The notes beneath the pieces were generated by a model. The model saw nothing but the letters and a program-made list of their open reading frames with translations. It was not told where the DNA came from and did not search any database. Of a DNA stretch of 64,000 nucleotides, positions 1 to 7,928 are shown piece after piece. The translations under genes were made by a program, and so were the position numbers. Positions within the stretch are counted from its first letter, which is position 1; each line of letters opens with the position of its first letter. This DNA is from an uncultured Eggerthella sp. GTDB taxonomy: Bacteria; Actinomycetota; Coriobacteriia; Coriobacteriales; Eggerthellaceae. Location of the stretch: the NCBI GenBank assembly GCA_900538545.1, contig UPYK01000002.1, positions 124,001 to 188,000 on the forward strand. Reading direction: 5' to 3'.

Positions 1-301
1 CTGAAAAGACTGCTCCAATGTTAATAGTGCGAACTTGATCGGATTTCTTCTTCTGAATGAAGCTCACACCATTATCGAGGAACTTCAATGAGGTTGCGAC
101 GTACTGATAAAAAGCGGCCCCTTCTTCCGTGAGGTAAACACCAGATCGACTCTTCTTAAAGAGCGCAACACCCAGCTCAGCCTCAAGTTTGCTGATCGCT
201 TGAGAAAGCGTTGGCTGAGTGATGGAAAGGGATTGTGCCGTCTGACGGCGGTTCTTAGTTTCCGCGAGTGCTTTGAAGTAGTACAGATGAGCTAAATTCA
301 T
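1..301 (-). CDS. LysR-family transcriptional regulator, N-terminal part (runs off the left edge)
   Basis: The reverse complement from 301 gives 100 residues beginning MNLAHLYYFKALAETK. A winged helix-turn-helix of the LysR type is clear (residues about 1-60, with the family signature SITQPTLSQAISKLEAELG and LFKKSRSGVYLTEEG). The effector-binding domain is outside the window, so the ligand cannot be guessed. The gene is divergent from the CoA-transferase at 440, which is the usual arrangement for a LysR regulator and its target. A perfect inverted repeat with a 7-base spacer sits between them at 342-364. Partial gene; family assignment is firm, target assignment is inferred. Confidence 0.9.
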   Translation of the reverse strand, partial: MNLAHLYYFKALAETKNRRQTAQSLSITQPTLSQAISKLEAELGVALFKKSRSGVYLTEEGAAFYQYVATSLKFLDNGVSFIQKKKSDQVRTINIGAVFS

Positions 302-341
302 GGCGCTGAACCTCACGTATCCAATCAACGAACTACAGGAA

Positions 342-364
342 AGGCAAGTATATATCACTTGCCT
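342..364. promoter_or_regulatory. Candidate LysR operator in the divergent promoter region
   Basis: AGGCAAGT, seven bases, then ACTTGCCT: a perfect 8-base inverted repeat of the size LysR proteins usually bind, lying between the divergent LysR gene and the CoA-transferase. Seen directly as a repeat; the regulator assignment is inference from position. Confidence 0.5.
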
Positions 365-376
365 GAATGATAAACC

Positions 377-386
377 GAACGTGTTC
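377..386. promoter_or_regulatory. GAACRTGTTC palindrome, copy 1
   Basis: GAACGTGTTC lies 54 bases before the CoA-transferase start. Close variants occur at 12188, 13840, 13872 and 15805, each in a promoter region of this island, so it may be an operator for a shared regulator. Confidence 0.4.
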
Positions 387-439
387 TGAAATCGAGCATA
401 TCGAATGAGTGCCCGAGGCGCGTTGAACAAGGAGGTTCT

Positions 440-1717
440 ATGAAAGGTTTGGAAGGCATCAAGGTCGTCGAGCTCACCGGGTATGTGGCAGCTCCGGCGT
501 GTCCGCGCATCTTAGGCGAGATGGGAGCGACCATCTACAAGATCGAACCGTTCTCAGGGGATGAGTACCGCACCAATGGTCCGGGATTCGGCATGCAGAA
601 GACCGATATCGACGATCCTGCGTTCGACCTGGCATCCATGAACAAGGAATTCTTGAGCGTGAATTTGAAGGACCCGGAGGGTGCGGCGTTTGTCGAGAAG
701 CTCCTAGCGGATGCCGATGTCATGATCACGAGCTTTCGCGACAATGCCCTAAAGAAGCTTGGCCTCGACTACGAAGCGGTGCATGCGCGCCATCCCCACC
801 TCGTCTGGGCGCAGATGCGCGGCTATGGGGAATACGGTCCTGAGCGCGACAGCAAGGGATTCGACACCACGGCCTACGGTGCGCGCGGCGGTTTCTTCGC
901 CTCGTTGCCGCAAGCCGATAACTTCCAGCCCATCAACTGGCCGGCAGCGATCGGGGATTGGAACGCCTCGATGGCCCTTACTGCAGGCGTGCTCGGTGCT
1001 CTCGTGCGCAAGGACCGCACCGGGGAGGGCGACAAGGTGACGGTGAACCTGTATCACTGCGCGCTCTGGGCGATGCAGATCATGCTCGCTTCCACCCAGT
1101 TCGGCGATAAATGGCCCAAGTCCCGCTACAACGTCACCTGCCCGACGAACAACTCCTACCGCACCAAGGATGATGTGTGGTTCATGATCTGCTACGGCAG
1201 CTACGACATCTTCTACGACCATGTCATGCGCTCGATCGGTCTCGATGACCTCATCGGTGACGAGCGCTACAACCGCTCTTCCGTGATCAATGATGGACGC
1301 GGCATCAACACCGAGGTCGTGAAGATCCTAGAGGACCAGTTCGCCACCCAGGATTGGGAGTATTGGGAGCGCATCTTCAAGGAGAACGACTTCCCCTACC
1401 AGCGTCTCTATCAGGCCCAGGACATCTTGAACGATGAGGAGGCCTACGCCAACGACATCTTAAGGTCCGTCCACTACGACGCCTTCGGCGAGAAGGTCCT
1501 GCCCACCTCTCCGATCCGCTTCGAGTCGATGGGAGACCCCGTGCTCAGGAAGAGCCGCCCGATCGGCTACGACACCGCACGCATCATGGAGGCCTATGGC
1601 TACACGCCCGATCAGATCGGAAAGATGGATGGCACCTCGGTGCTCTGCTATGGCGGCGAAGAGATGCCCGAATCGGTGTTCGTTCCCAGCTACGGGCCGC
1701 GCTCGAAGAGGGATTAA
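440..1717 (+). CDS. Class III (CaiB/BaiF) CoA-transferase, FldA/HadA-like
   Basis: 425 residues, the normal length for the family. Known members move CoA between acyl-CoA and a carboxylate through an aspartyl-CoA thioester; the likely catalytic Asp is D173 in the motif AIGDWNASMALTAGVLGAL. Stretches such as GLDYEAVHARHPHLVWAQ and GYGEYGPERDSKGFD resemble, from memory, the cinnamoyl-CoA:phenyllactate transferase FldA of Clostridium sporogenes more than formyl-CoA transferase. GGAGG lies 5 bases before the ATG at 440. The gene is a paralogue of the protein at 6530. It probably activates the island's carboxylate substrate, with a product acyl-CoA as CoA donor. The exact substrate cannot be read from sequence. 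Confidence 0.85.
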   Translation: MKGLEGIKVVELTGYVAAPACPRILGEMGATIYKIEPFSGDEYRTNGPGFGMQKTDIDDPAFDLASMNKEFLSVNLKDPEGAAFVEKLLADADVMITSFRDNALKKLGLDYEAVHARHPHLVWAQMRGYGEYGPERDSKGFDTTAYGARGGFFASLPQADNFQPINWPAAIGDWNASMALTAGVLGALVRKDRTGEGDKVTVNLYHCALWAMQIMLASTQFGDKWPKSRYNVTCPTNNSYRTKDDVWFMICYGSYDIFYDHVMRSIGLDDLIGDERYNRSSVINDGRGINTEVVKILEDQFATQDWEYWERIFKENDFPYQRLYQAQDILNDEEAYANDILRSVHYDAFGEKVLPTSPIRFESMGDPVLRKSRPIGYDTARIMEAYGYTPDQIGKMDGTSVLCYGGEEMPESVFVPSYGPRSKRD

Positions 1718-1765
1718 GAAAGCACAGTGCACTAAATCACGGCGAAAACACAGGAGGGAGGATTC

Positions 1766-2422
1766 ATGGTAACGGCCGTCGCGAATGTGACCATGCGCGA
1801 GAGTAAAGCGAGGTCAACGATGCAAAAAAGAGCAGGACATTCTCTGCCGCGTTTCATCGTCAGTCGTTCGATCAGTAACTCTGATAAGACAAAATGGAGG
1901 ATCGTGCGCGCTCTTGAAAAGGCTCTTAAGAAAAAGCCTTTCAATAAAGTGAACGTCGTCGATATGACCGACGAATGTCACATCGCTCGGCAAACCTTCT
2001 ACAACCATTTTCTCGACAAACAAGATGTTGTGAATTGGCTGAACATGCAACTCGACATGAAAACGCTCGGACGTATCGGCATCGACCTCACATGGCGAGA
2101 AGCAGTACGTATGAAGCTTGAGATCATGAAGGCAAAACAACATCTGTTCGCAAGCCTCTATGAAGCTGAGAGCACGATGGGGCTCTTCAGCAATGAAGCG
2201 AACATCACCTTCGAGAATTACGTTGCCAACATTACCCGCATTACAGGCAAGACGCTCAATACCCATGAATCCGCTCTCTTGAAGATATATTGCTATGGCA
2301 CATCACGCCTGATAGCTGAATGGATCATGAGCGGCGCGAAGGAGCCGATAGCAGAGCTTATGCAGGCATGCGAACATGCTCTTCCACTCTTCGTGCAGCG
2401 CATCTTCCTTGCCTCTTACTAG
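1766..2422 (+). CDS. TetR-family transcriptional regulator
   Basis: 218 residues. Residues about 40-90 hold a TetR helix-turn-helix (KKKPFNKVNVVDMTDECHI, then ARQTFYNHFLDKQDVVNWL). The C-terminal half is helical and resembles the DhaS-like group of TetR proteins. The start at 1766 has a strong GGAGGGAGG site; internal ATGs at 1793 and 1820 are possible and would remove a basic extension of about 10-18 residues. It follows the CoA-transferase by 48 bases and ends at a terminator (2465-2500) before the MFS gene. A second TetR gene lies at 17679. It likely controls part of this island; the ligand is unknown. Confidence 0.85.
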   Translation: MVTAVANVTMRESKARSTMQKRAGHSLPRFIVSRSISNSDKTKWRIVRALEKALKKKPFNKVNVVDMTDECHIARQTFYNHFLDKQDVVNWLNMQLDMKTLGRIGIDLTWREAVRMKLEIMKAKQHLFASLYEAESTMGLFSNEANITFENYVANITRITGKTLNTHESALLKIYCYGTSRLIAEWIMSGAKEPIAELMQACEHALPLFVQRIFLASY

Positions 2423-2447
2423 TTCGTATGGCGAGCAAGAGGCAAAA

Positions 2448-2460
2448 CACCAAATTGGTG
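2448..2460. promoter_or_regulatory. Palindrome upstream of the first MFS gene
   Basis: CACCAAATTGGTG is a perfect 13-base palindrome just after the TetR stop and about 90 bases before the MFS start. It could be an operator. It could equally be fortuitous, because it precedes the terminator. Confidence 0.3.
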
Positions 2461-2464
2461 GACT

Positions 2465-2500
2465 GACCCGGGATTAACGGAGCTTAATATCGGGTCTTTT
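2465..2500 (+). terminator. Rho-independent terminator after tetR
   Basis: GACCCG ... CGGGTC outer stem with an inner ATTAA/TTAAT stem around CGGAGC, followed by TTTT. It separates the TetR gene from the MFS gene. Confidence 0.6.
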
Positions 2501-2550
2501 CCATACATCGCTAAAGGTTTGGAAACAACTATTTATGGAAAGGAGAGGTT

Positions 2551-3948
2551 ATGGCAGAAAAAGTTAAAATAGCACGTCAAGGCATGACGTGGCGACATAT
2601 CGCTATTGTTGTCACCATGTGCTTGTCGATCTTTACTGCAGTAGGCATCATCTTTACTGCTGCAGGCTTGTGTTATCGCCCCGTTGCACAGCATTTCGGT
2701 GTTCCGGTCTCGCAAGTCTCTCTGTACATCACCTTTGTTTACTTAGGCCAGATGGCCGGTGGTGTTCCAGGAGGTCTTCTCTTTGATAAGTTCAACGCGA
2801 AGACCGTCTGTTGCGTCGCAGCTATCTTGGTCGTCGTGCCTTACATCGGATTCGCTTTCTATCCAGCGATCTGGTGCTATTGGGTAGCTGGCTTCATCAT
2901 TGGTCTCGGTCTTGCAGTTGTTGAATTTACGATGACCGCAGGTATCTTGAGCCGCTGGTTCCATACTAACTACGGCACCGTGACTGGTATCGTCTTCGCA
3001 TTCACCGGCGTTGGCGGCGTTGTCTGGAACCTGATCGGTCAGATCGTTCTCGGTCCCCAGCTGGCTGGCTGGCATGAGCTCTACATCATCTTCTCGATCT
3101 GTATGCTCGTTGGTACTCTTCCGTTCATCGCAATTTTCGTTAAGCGTACGCCAGAAGAGTGCGGCACGCTCCCGTTCGGCATGCCGATCGACAAAGAGGC
3201 CATGGAGAACGAACTTGCTGCTGAAGAAGCGCTTGCCAAAGGAGAGGCTGAAGAGGGCTTCAAGGCAAAAGAAGTTCTCAAGTTCCCCTTCTTCTGGACG
3301 CTGCTGCTGGGTGCTGGTTTGCTGAATACCATCACTACCATGTCTCAGCTGTTCGCGACCTATGTTCAGTTCCTCGGCCATGAAGGCTGGTATGGCGCTG
3401 AGCCGCTCGTTGCGTTATTGCTCCTGTCCGGTACGCTGGAGGCGTTTGCTTCAGCAGGCCAGGGCGGCGGCAAGGTCTTGATCGGCTTTATCGAATCACA
3501 TTCGCTCTATGCTGCACAGATCATCGGTTATTGCGGTGGTGTGATCGGCCTTTTGATGATGTGGTGGTTCCCGCAGATCCTGGGCGAAGGCGGCATTTGG
3601 CCGATGTTCTTCGGAGGTCTGTTCTATGGCCTTGCTTATGCGTGCTCGACAGCGATGTTGCCGTTCCTTGTTAGGCAGGTATTTGGCGGGCGCGATTTCG
3701 ACAAGATATATTCGTGGATGATCTCGGTGTTCAATGGTATTGGAGCGTTGGGTGCGACCGGCTGGGCACTTGTTGCCGAAGGCTTCGGTTGGCACGGCTT
3801 CTTCATTGGCGGCATTATCGTCCTTACGATCACCTTTGGCTTGTTGGGCTATACTTGGCACGCTGGCGACAAAGCACGCCGCAAGACTTGGTTCAAGTCC
3901 GATGCCGAGCTTGCTGCTGAGGCTCATAAAGCCGTGGAAAGCGCTTAA
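2551..3948 (+). CDS. MFS transporter, oxalate/formate antiporter (OFA) family
   Basis: 465 residues with about 12 hydrophobic segments in the inner membrane. The first helix region ends in the family-like motif AAGLCYRPVAQHFGV, and the central cytoplasmic loop (about residues 200-240) is acidic (ENELAAEEALAKGEAEEG). OFA carriers typically exchange or import small mono- or dicarboxylates, which fits the CoA-transferases around it. The RBS GGAAAGGAGAGG precedes the ATG. Two further OFA paralogues lie at 14206 and 16038; this one is the most divergent of the three. It is followed by a small membrane protein at 4045. Substrate not assignable. Confidence 0.85.
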   Translation: MAEKVKIARQGMTWRHIAIVVTMCLSIFTAVGIIFTAAGLCYRPVAQHFGVPVSQVSLYITFVYLGQMAGGVPGGLLFDKFNAKTVCCVAAILVVVPYIGFAFYPAIWCYWVAGFIIGLGLAVVEFTMTAGILSRWFHTNYGTVTGIVFAFTGVGGVVWNLIGQIVLGPQLAGWHELYIIFSICMLVGTLPFIAIFVKRTPEECGTLPFGMPIDKEAMENELAAEEALAKGEAEEGFKAKEVLKFPFFWTLLLGAGLLNTITTMSQLFATYVQFLGHEGWYGAEPLVALLLLSGTLEAFASAGQGGGKVLIGFIESHSLYAAQIIGYCGGVIGLLMMWWFPQILGEGGIWPMFFGGLFYGLAYACSTAMLPFLVRQVFGGRDFDKIYSWMISVFNGIGALGATGWALVAEGFGWHGFFIGGIIVLTITFGLLGYTWHAGDKARRKTWFKSDAELAAEAHKAVESA

Positions 3949-3994
3949 TCGGTCTGCCTTATACATGCATTCATTTAGCGATGTTAAATAGAGA

Positions 3995-4019
3995 GGGGAG
4001 GGGCATTTTGCTCCTCCCC
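3995..4019 (+). terminator. GC-rich hairpin between the MFS gene and the small membrane protein
   Basis: GGGGAGG ... CCTCCCC stem with ATTTT in the loop. The following bases are only mildly T-rich (CTTCGTC), so it may attenuate rather than stop transcription into the gene at 4045. Confidence 0.35.
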
Positions 4020-4044
4020 CTTCGTCTCGATAGAGGAGCGCTTT

Positions 4045-4488
4045 ATGGCTAAGACAAACAAACCCGGACTGCTGCTCAACGGAAGGGCGCAGCTCGAATT
4101 TCTTGTTCGTGTACTCAATCCTGCTCTGTTCGTGATGCTGCTTGGCGGCATCCTTCTTCATTTCGACCCCTATGCGTTGGTGGTCGTTGGCGTGGTCGGA
4201 TATGCCGTTTGGGGTATCTTGAACTTCTACCTGCGAAGGGCTAAACGCAAAGATGCGATCGTGCTCATGGCGAAGAAGAAAAAGAAGAAGAATGTTTCTG
4301 AGGTGCAGTTGGGCTTCGATTATGGTCTGGTGGCTTCGTTGCTCAATCCCATTACGCTGATCATTCTCTTCGCCGGTATTTTCCAAGCTTGGCCTATCTG
4401 GCTTTTGGTTACGATCGGTGTTATCGGCTATGGAGGATGGGGCATTTGCACCTATCTTGATCGCAAGCATCCTATACAGATCAAATAA
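4045..4488 (+). CDS. Small membrane protein with an internal duplication (no known family recognised)
   Basis: 147 residues, two halves. Residues about 15-72 and 92-145 each hold a pair of hydrophobic segments and the same pattern: LxNPxxxxxLxxG, then a loop, then VVGVVGYAVWGI or TIGVIGYGGWGI. The two halves are joined by a very basic linker (KKKKKK around residue 82). The 78-residue protein at 13512 has one such unit (INPITTLIIYYMF and GVGIIGYGIFLYF). Both genes sit beside OFA transporter genes. I infer an accessory subunit or membrane anchor for the carrier or an enzyme, loosely comparable to the small YjcH partner of the acetate carrier ActP. RBS GAGGAG precedes the ATG. I do not recognise a named family. 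Confidence 0.7.
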   Translation: MAKTNKPGLLLNGRAQLEFLVRVLNPALFVMLLGGILLHFDPYALVVVGVVGYAVWGILNFYLRRAKRKDAIVLMAKKKKKKNVSEVQLGFDYGLVASLLNPITLIILFAGIFQAWPIWLLVTIGVIGYGGWGICTYLDRKHPIQIK

Positions 4489-4929
4489 GACTGTTCTATT
4501 CAGTTCCGAGCTCAACAACGCCGCGAGATCCGAGCGATATCGCGGCGTTGTTGTATGCGATCGTGCTTTGCAGCTTTGTCTTGCACTTCGGTTTTGCGCT
4601 TCTGCCCTACTTGTTCAACGGCGCATCAAAGATCGTCTTCATCCCATGGCAAAAGGTGGGTTTTGGCATTTCTAAACGATGCGAAAAGGCGCTAGTGACA
4701 GAGCGCTCAAGCTGTCTAAAACGTTTTGAGCCGAGGTGGACATTTTGGTCGATATGCCTTATTTGCTCACCCTAAAAATAGCTGTTTACCTGGGAGTTCT
4801 AGAATTATTTCCAGTTATTGGAAACGCGTGAAACAGGGTTGTCAAGCAGCTTGTATGAAGGCCTATGATGCAGGGAGAACAAGCGTAGAACTTCAACCTT
4901 GGTATGCGCTCAATGCTGGGGGAGAAGCT
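4489..4929. other. Intergenic region of 441 bases before the second CoA-transferase
   Basis: It holds a perfect 14-base hairpin at 4513-4553 and otherwise AT-rich, non-coding-looking sequence. The reading frame of the next gene stays open upstream, but nothing resembles the family before 4930. A weak promoter-like pair (TTGTCA at 4839, TATGAT at 4864, spacer 19) is the only candidate seen. Confidence 0.4.
4513..4553. terminator. Long perfect hairpin without a T tract
   Basis: CAACAACGCCGCGA (4513-4526) pairs exactly with TCGCGGCGTTGTTG (4540-4553). It begins 24 bases after the small membrane protein stop. There is no U-run on either side, so it may be an mRNA 3' stabiliser or a factor-assisted terminator. 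Confidence 0.4.
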
Positions 4930-6099
4930 ATGAACAAGCCTTTTGAAAACCTTACCGTTCTCGACCTATCGCGTTATCTGCTCGGCGCCTATCCGAGCCT
5001 CTATTTAGCCGATTTCGGTGCGCGAGTCATCAAGGTGGAAGACACCAAAGTGGGCGATTACTGCCGTCAGGAAGAGCCGCAGATCGATGGCGAAAGCTAT
5101 TACCACTATGCGCTCAATCGTAATAAAGAAAGCGTTTCATTCAATTTGAAGGATCCCGAGGTGCTGGACGCCTTCTATAAATTAGTCATCTCTGCTGATG
5201 TGATCATCGAAAACTATCGTCCGGGCGTTGCTAAACGCTTGGGAATCGACTACGAGACGCTCTCAGCGATCAACCCGCGGATCATCTACTGCTCTCTTTC
5301 TGCTTATGGCCAGAACGATCCTCGCAGCTTGAGCGCTTTGCATGATGTCAACATCGTTACGCAGACTGGTTATTATGACCTGACGCAAGGAGCTCTTGCG
5401 CTGCTCTCTCCTGCCGATTTCGCTGCTGCGATGGTGGCGATCCAGAGCATCCTAACGGCTCTCATCCAGCGGGGGATGACGAACAGGGGAGCGCATCTCG
5501 ATGTTGCGATGTATGATTCGCTCGTTTGGTGGAACGCCATGCTCGATTCGCGTTGGTTCTTCTTCGGTAAGGATTTCCCCAGCTCAAAGCGCGAGTATCC
5601 TTCCATCGGCTATAACATCTATCGCACGAAAGATGATCAGCTCGTCGCGTTCGGGTTTTATGAAACGAACTTCTGGGATGATTTTTGCCATGAGATAGGC
5701 TGCGAAGAACTCTGTGGCATGCTCAAGAACACCAAAGAGGAGAACCCTGAAGGATATGCCAAGATCCAAGAGGTCGCGGCGAGCAAGACGCACGATGAAT
5801 GGGGAGAATGGAATAGTGCGGGCAAGCATCCCATCACGCCCATCTTCAGCAAGACCGATGCAGTCGAATATGCGCTTGAAAACTCTCCAGGGCTGCTTGA
5901 GTACGTTGATTATCCTCGTATCGGCACGGTGCTCCAGACCAATACTCCGCATGTGATCGGCGAGGTGAGAGCGGATCTGTCTGAGGCTCGCGAGCCTGAG
6001 CTCTTAGGAGAATCGAGCGCTAAGGTGCTTCGCGAGCTTGGGCTCAGCGATGCGAAGATCGCCGAGCTGGAAGAGAAGGGTTCCATCGTTGTAGGGTAG
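4930..6099 (+). CDS. CaiB/BaiF-family protein with racemase-like active site
   Basis: 389 residues from the ATG at 4930 (GGGGGA just upstream; the open frame extends to 4726 but that part lacks family similarity). It is shorter than the two FldA-like transferases and has a different active-site layout: YGQNDPRSLSALHDVN with H138, then LLSPADFAAAMV with D163. Alpha-methylacyl-CoA racemases use a His in a GHDxNY motif and an Asp in LLADFAGG, so these two residues match that subgroup. It may epimerise a 2-methyl- or 2-substituted acyl-CoA, or act as a CoA-transferase using D163. The family is certain; racemase versus transferase is inference. Confidence 0.75.
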   Translation: MNKPFENLTVLDLSRYLLGAYPSLYLADFGARVIKVEDTKVGDYCRQEEPQIDGESYYHYALNRNKESVSFNLKDPEVLDAFYKLVISADVIIENYRPGVAKRLGIDYETLSAINPRIIYCSLSAYGQNDPRSLSALHDVNIVTQTGYYDLTQGALALLSPADFAAAMVAIQSILTALIQRGMTNRGAHLDVAMYDSLVWWNAMLDSRWFFFGKDFPSSKREYPSIGYNIYRTKDDQLVAFGFYETNFWDDFCHEIGCEELCGMLKNTKEENPEGYAKIQEVAASKTHDEWGEWNSAGKHPITPIFSKTDAVEYALENSPGLLEYVDYPRIGTVLQTNTPHVIGEVRADLSEAREPELLGESSAKVLRELGLSDAKIAELEEKGSIVVG

Positions 6100-6183
6100 C
6101 GGTCTGCTTCTGGTCCAACCATGGTATAGGGTGGTGCGTGCTCTTTCTCTCTTCCCTTTGAGCAGGCGCATCAATCCTAGCGG

Positions 6184-6220
6184 GGGTCTATTCCTGGTTA
6201 AGAGGGATAGACCCTTTTCT
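6184..6220 (+). terminator. Rho-independent terminator after the racemase-like gene
   Basis: GGGTCTATTCC (6184-6194) pairs with GGGATAGACCC (6204-6214), followed by TTTTCT. Confidence 0.75.
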
Positions 6221-6286
6221 GCTTTTGAGGTGGCGCGGCGTTCTGCGCACGCCATGAAGAGGGCTGGACTTTACTTAACAAAGCCA

Positions 6287-6310
6287 TTTGTCCGAGAAGT
6301 TTCGGACAAA
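6287..6310. promoter_or_regulatory. Inverted repeat, candidate operator
   Basis: TTTGTCCGA, six bases, then TCGGACAAA: a perfect 9-base inverted repeat about 220 bases before the CoA-transferase at 6530. It overlaps the GGACA box described next. Confidence 0.45.
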
Positions 6311-6325
6311 ATCATAGAATTGTCT
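6304..6325 (+). promoter_or_regulatory. GGACA-N4-CATAG-N-ATTGTCT box, copy 1
   Basis: This 22-base site matches the one at 11379-11400 in 18 positions. Shorter GGACA-containing relatives occur at 13888 and 15857, before two transporter genes. Likely a regulator site specific to this island. Confidence 0.45.
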
Positions 6326-6529
6326 AAATGACGAATCTCGATTTTTCTCAAAACGCCACCAAAACCAAATGACAAAGCGGAAAATGGCACCAAAAATAAA
6401 CAGTTTGGTAAACTTTTTTTCTCAAGTTTGGACAAACACGCATTACTGACCATCCAAACCATATGAGCCGAACGTCATACTAGAAAAGAACCAAAATAAC
6501 TGGTTGTGGAATGAAAGGAGAAATTCTGT

Positions 6530-7840
6530 ATGTCAACTACAGAAAAGCTCAATGGCTATGGCCCACTCGCTGGCGTTAAAGTTGTTGAACTCTGCGAATG
6601 GGTAGCTGCTCCTGCTTGTGTGCGTTGTCTCTCTGAAATGGGTGCAACGGTCATCAAGGTCGAGCCGCCCTACGGCGATGCTCAGCGTACTCAGGGTCCT
6701 GGCTTTGGTTGCGAGCAGACCGACATGGAAGATCCTACGATCGACCTTAACAACACCAACAAGAACTTCGTTTCTATCAATCTGAAGAACGAAGAAGGCA
6801 TGAAGTTCATGAAGAAGCTTCTTGCTGACGCAGATATCTTCGTGAACAATCTGCGTGACAAAGCTCTTAACAAGATGGGTCTCGACTATGAGACGCTTCA
6901 CAAAGAGTTCCCTACCCTCATCTGGGCTCAGATGCGCGGTTATGGCGAGTATGGTCCTGAAAAGGACAGCCCCGGTTTCGACGCAGTCTGCTGGGCTGCT
7001 CGTGGTGGCGTTGCAAACGTTTTCCGTGAGGACGGCGAGTCTCCTGCAATCGCTCCTCAGGCATTCGGCGACTACAATGTTGGCCACATGCTGGCAACCG
7101 GTATCGTCTCTGCGCTCTTCAATCGCACCCGTACCGGCAAGGGCGAGAAGGTCGTAACCAACCTCTATGCTGGCGCTATTTGGGGCGGCAACATCGGTAT
7201 CTGCGCAACGCAGTTCGGTGCTCCTTATCCTAAATCTCGTAAGCACGTTCCCAACCCCTTCAACAATACCTATCGCACCTATGACGACAAGTGGATCTAC
7301 ATCTGCATGCCGCAGTACGACAAGTATTACCCGATGATGATGGGTCTGTTCGGTCACGAGGATCAGATCGAGAATCCTGACACCAACAACCTCACCTCGC
7401 TCAAGGCTTCTGGCAAGAACGTCGAGGTTATCGATTGGCTCGAGAAGGCATTCGCTAAGAAGACCTTCGATGAGTGGATGGCGATCTTCAAAGAGAACGA
7501 AGTACCTGCTCAGAAGTGCTTCCGTTACACCGACGTCGTCAAGGACGAAGAGGCATACGATAACGATGCTCTCCGTATGGTCGAGTACGAAGCTTATGGC
7601 AAGCGCGCTCTGCCGATGACCCCGGTTCGCTTTGGTAGCTATGGTGATCCCCCGGTCGTTCTCTCCAAGCCCATCGGTTATCACACTGCTGAATTCATGC
7701 ATGATTACGGCTATTCCGATGAAGAGATCGCTAAGATCGCTGAAGACGGCGGCGTAGTTGTCTACGACGGTCCGGAAATCGAAGACCGCATCTTCGTTTC
7801 CAAGCGTCAGGCTGCTGGCGAAGCACCTTGCAACTGGTAA
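6530..7840 (+). CDS. Class III CoA-transferase, FldA/HadA-like (second copy)
   Basis: 436 residues and clearly paralogous to the protein at 440: both share VELxxxVAAPAC near the N-terminus, WAQMRGYGEYGPE, and KPIGYxTAxxMxxYGY near the C-terminus. The probable catalytic Asp is D181 in AFGDYNVGHMLATG. Its codons are strongly biased to GCT, CTC, AAC, AAG and GGC, like the ribosomal protein genes in this window and unlike the copy at 440, suggesting heavy expression. A good AAAGGAG site precedes the ATG. It is monocistronic, flanked by terminators. It should load CoA onto the pathway's acid; the two copies may serve two acids or two growth states. Confidence 0.87.
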   Translation: MSTTEKLNGYGPLAGVKVVELCEWVAAPACVRCLSEMGATVIKVEPPYGDAQRTQGPGFGCEQTDMEDPTIDLNNTNKNFVSINLKNEEGMKFMKKLLADADIFVNNLRDKALNKMGLDYETLHKEFPTLIWAQMRGYGEYGPEKDSPGFDAVCWAARGGVANVFREDGESPAIAPQAFGDYNVGHMLATGIVSALFNRTRTGKGEKVVTNLYAGAIWGGNIGICATQFGAPYPKSRKHVPNPFNNTYRTYDDKWIYICMPQYDKYYPMMMGLFGHEDQIENPDTNNLTSLKASGKNVEVIDWLEKAFAKKTFDEWMAIFKENEVPAQKCFRYTDVVKDEEAYDNDALRMVEYEAYGKRALPMTPVRFGSYGDPPVVLSKPIGYHTAEFMHDYGYSDEEIAKIAEDGGVVVYDGPEIEDRIFVSKRQAAGEAPCNW

Positions 7841-7862
7841 TCGCTTAGCACACGCTCACAAG

Positions 7863-7897
7863 AAGACCCCGTTGGATATGTTCCAGCGGGGTCTTTT
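7863..7897 (+). terminator. Rho-independent terminator after the CoA-transferase
   Basis: AAGACCCCGTTGGA (7863-7876) pairs with TCCAGCGGGGTCTT (7882-7895, one G-U pair), followed by TT. It lies between convergent genes. Confidence 0.8.
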
Positions 7898-7928
7898 CAT
7901 GTGTGCTGCTTTAGTGCGTTTTTGCAGC

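Larger units (their letters stand above)
6100..6529. other. Intergenic/regulatory region of 430 bases before the third CaiB/BaiF gene
   Basis: It contains a terminator (6184-6220), a perfect inverted repeat (6287-6310) and a GGACA...TGTCT box (6304-6325). The AT-rich leader from 6330 to 6520 probably carries the promoter. No coding potential seen. Confidence 0.5.

Noticed and set aside
3496..4518. A 340-codon minus-strand frame over the first OFA gene end and the small membrane protein
   Set aside because: It covers two real genes and a hairpin, is low in hydrophobic order, and has no RBS or motif.
4726..4929. An N-terminal extension of the racemase-like CaiB/BaiF protein
   Set aside because: The added residues have no family similarity, and a good RBS sits before the ATG at 4930.
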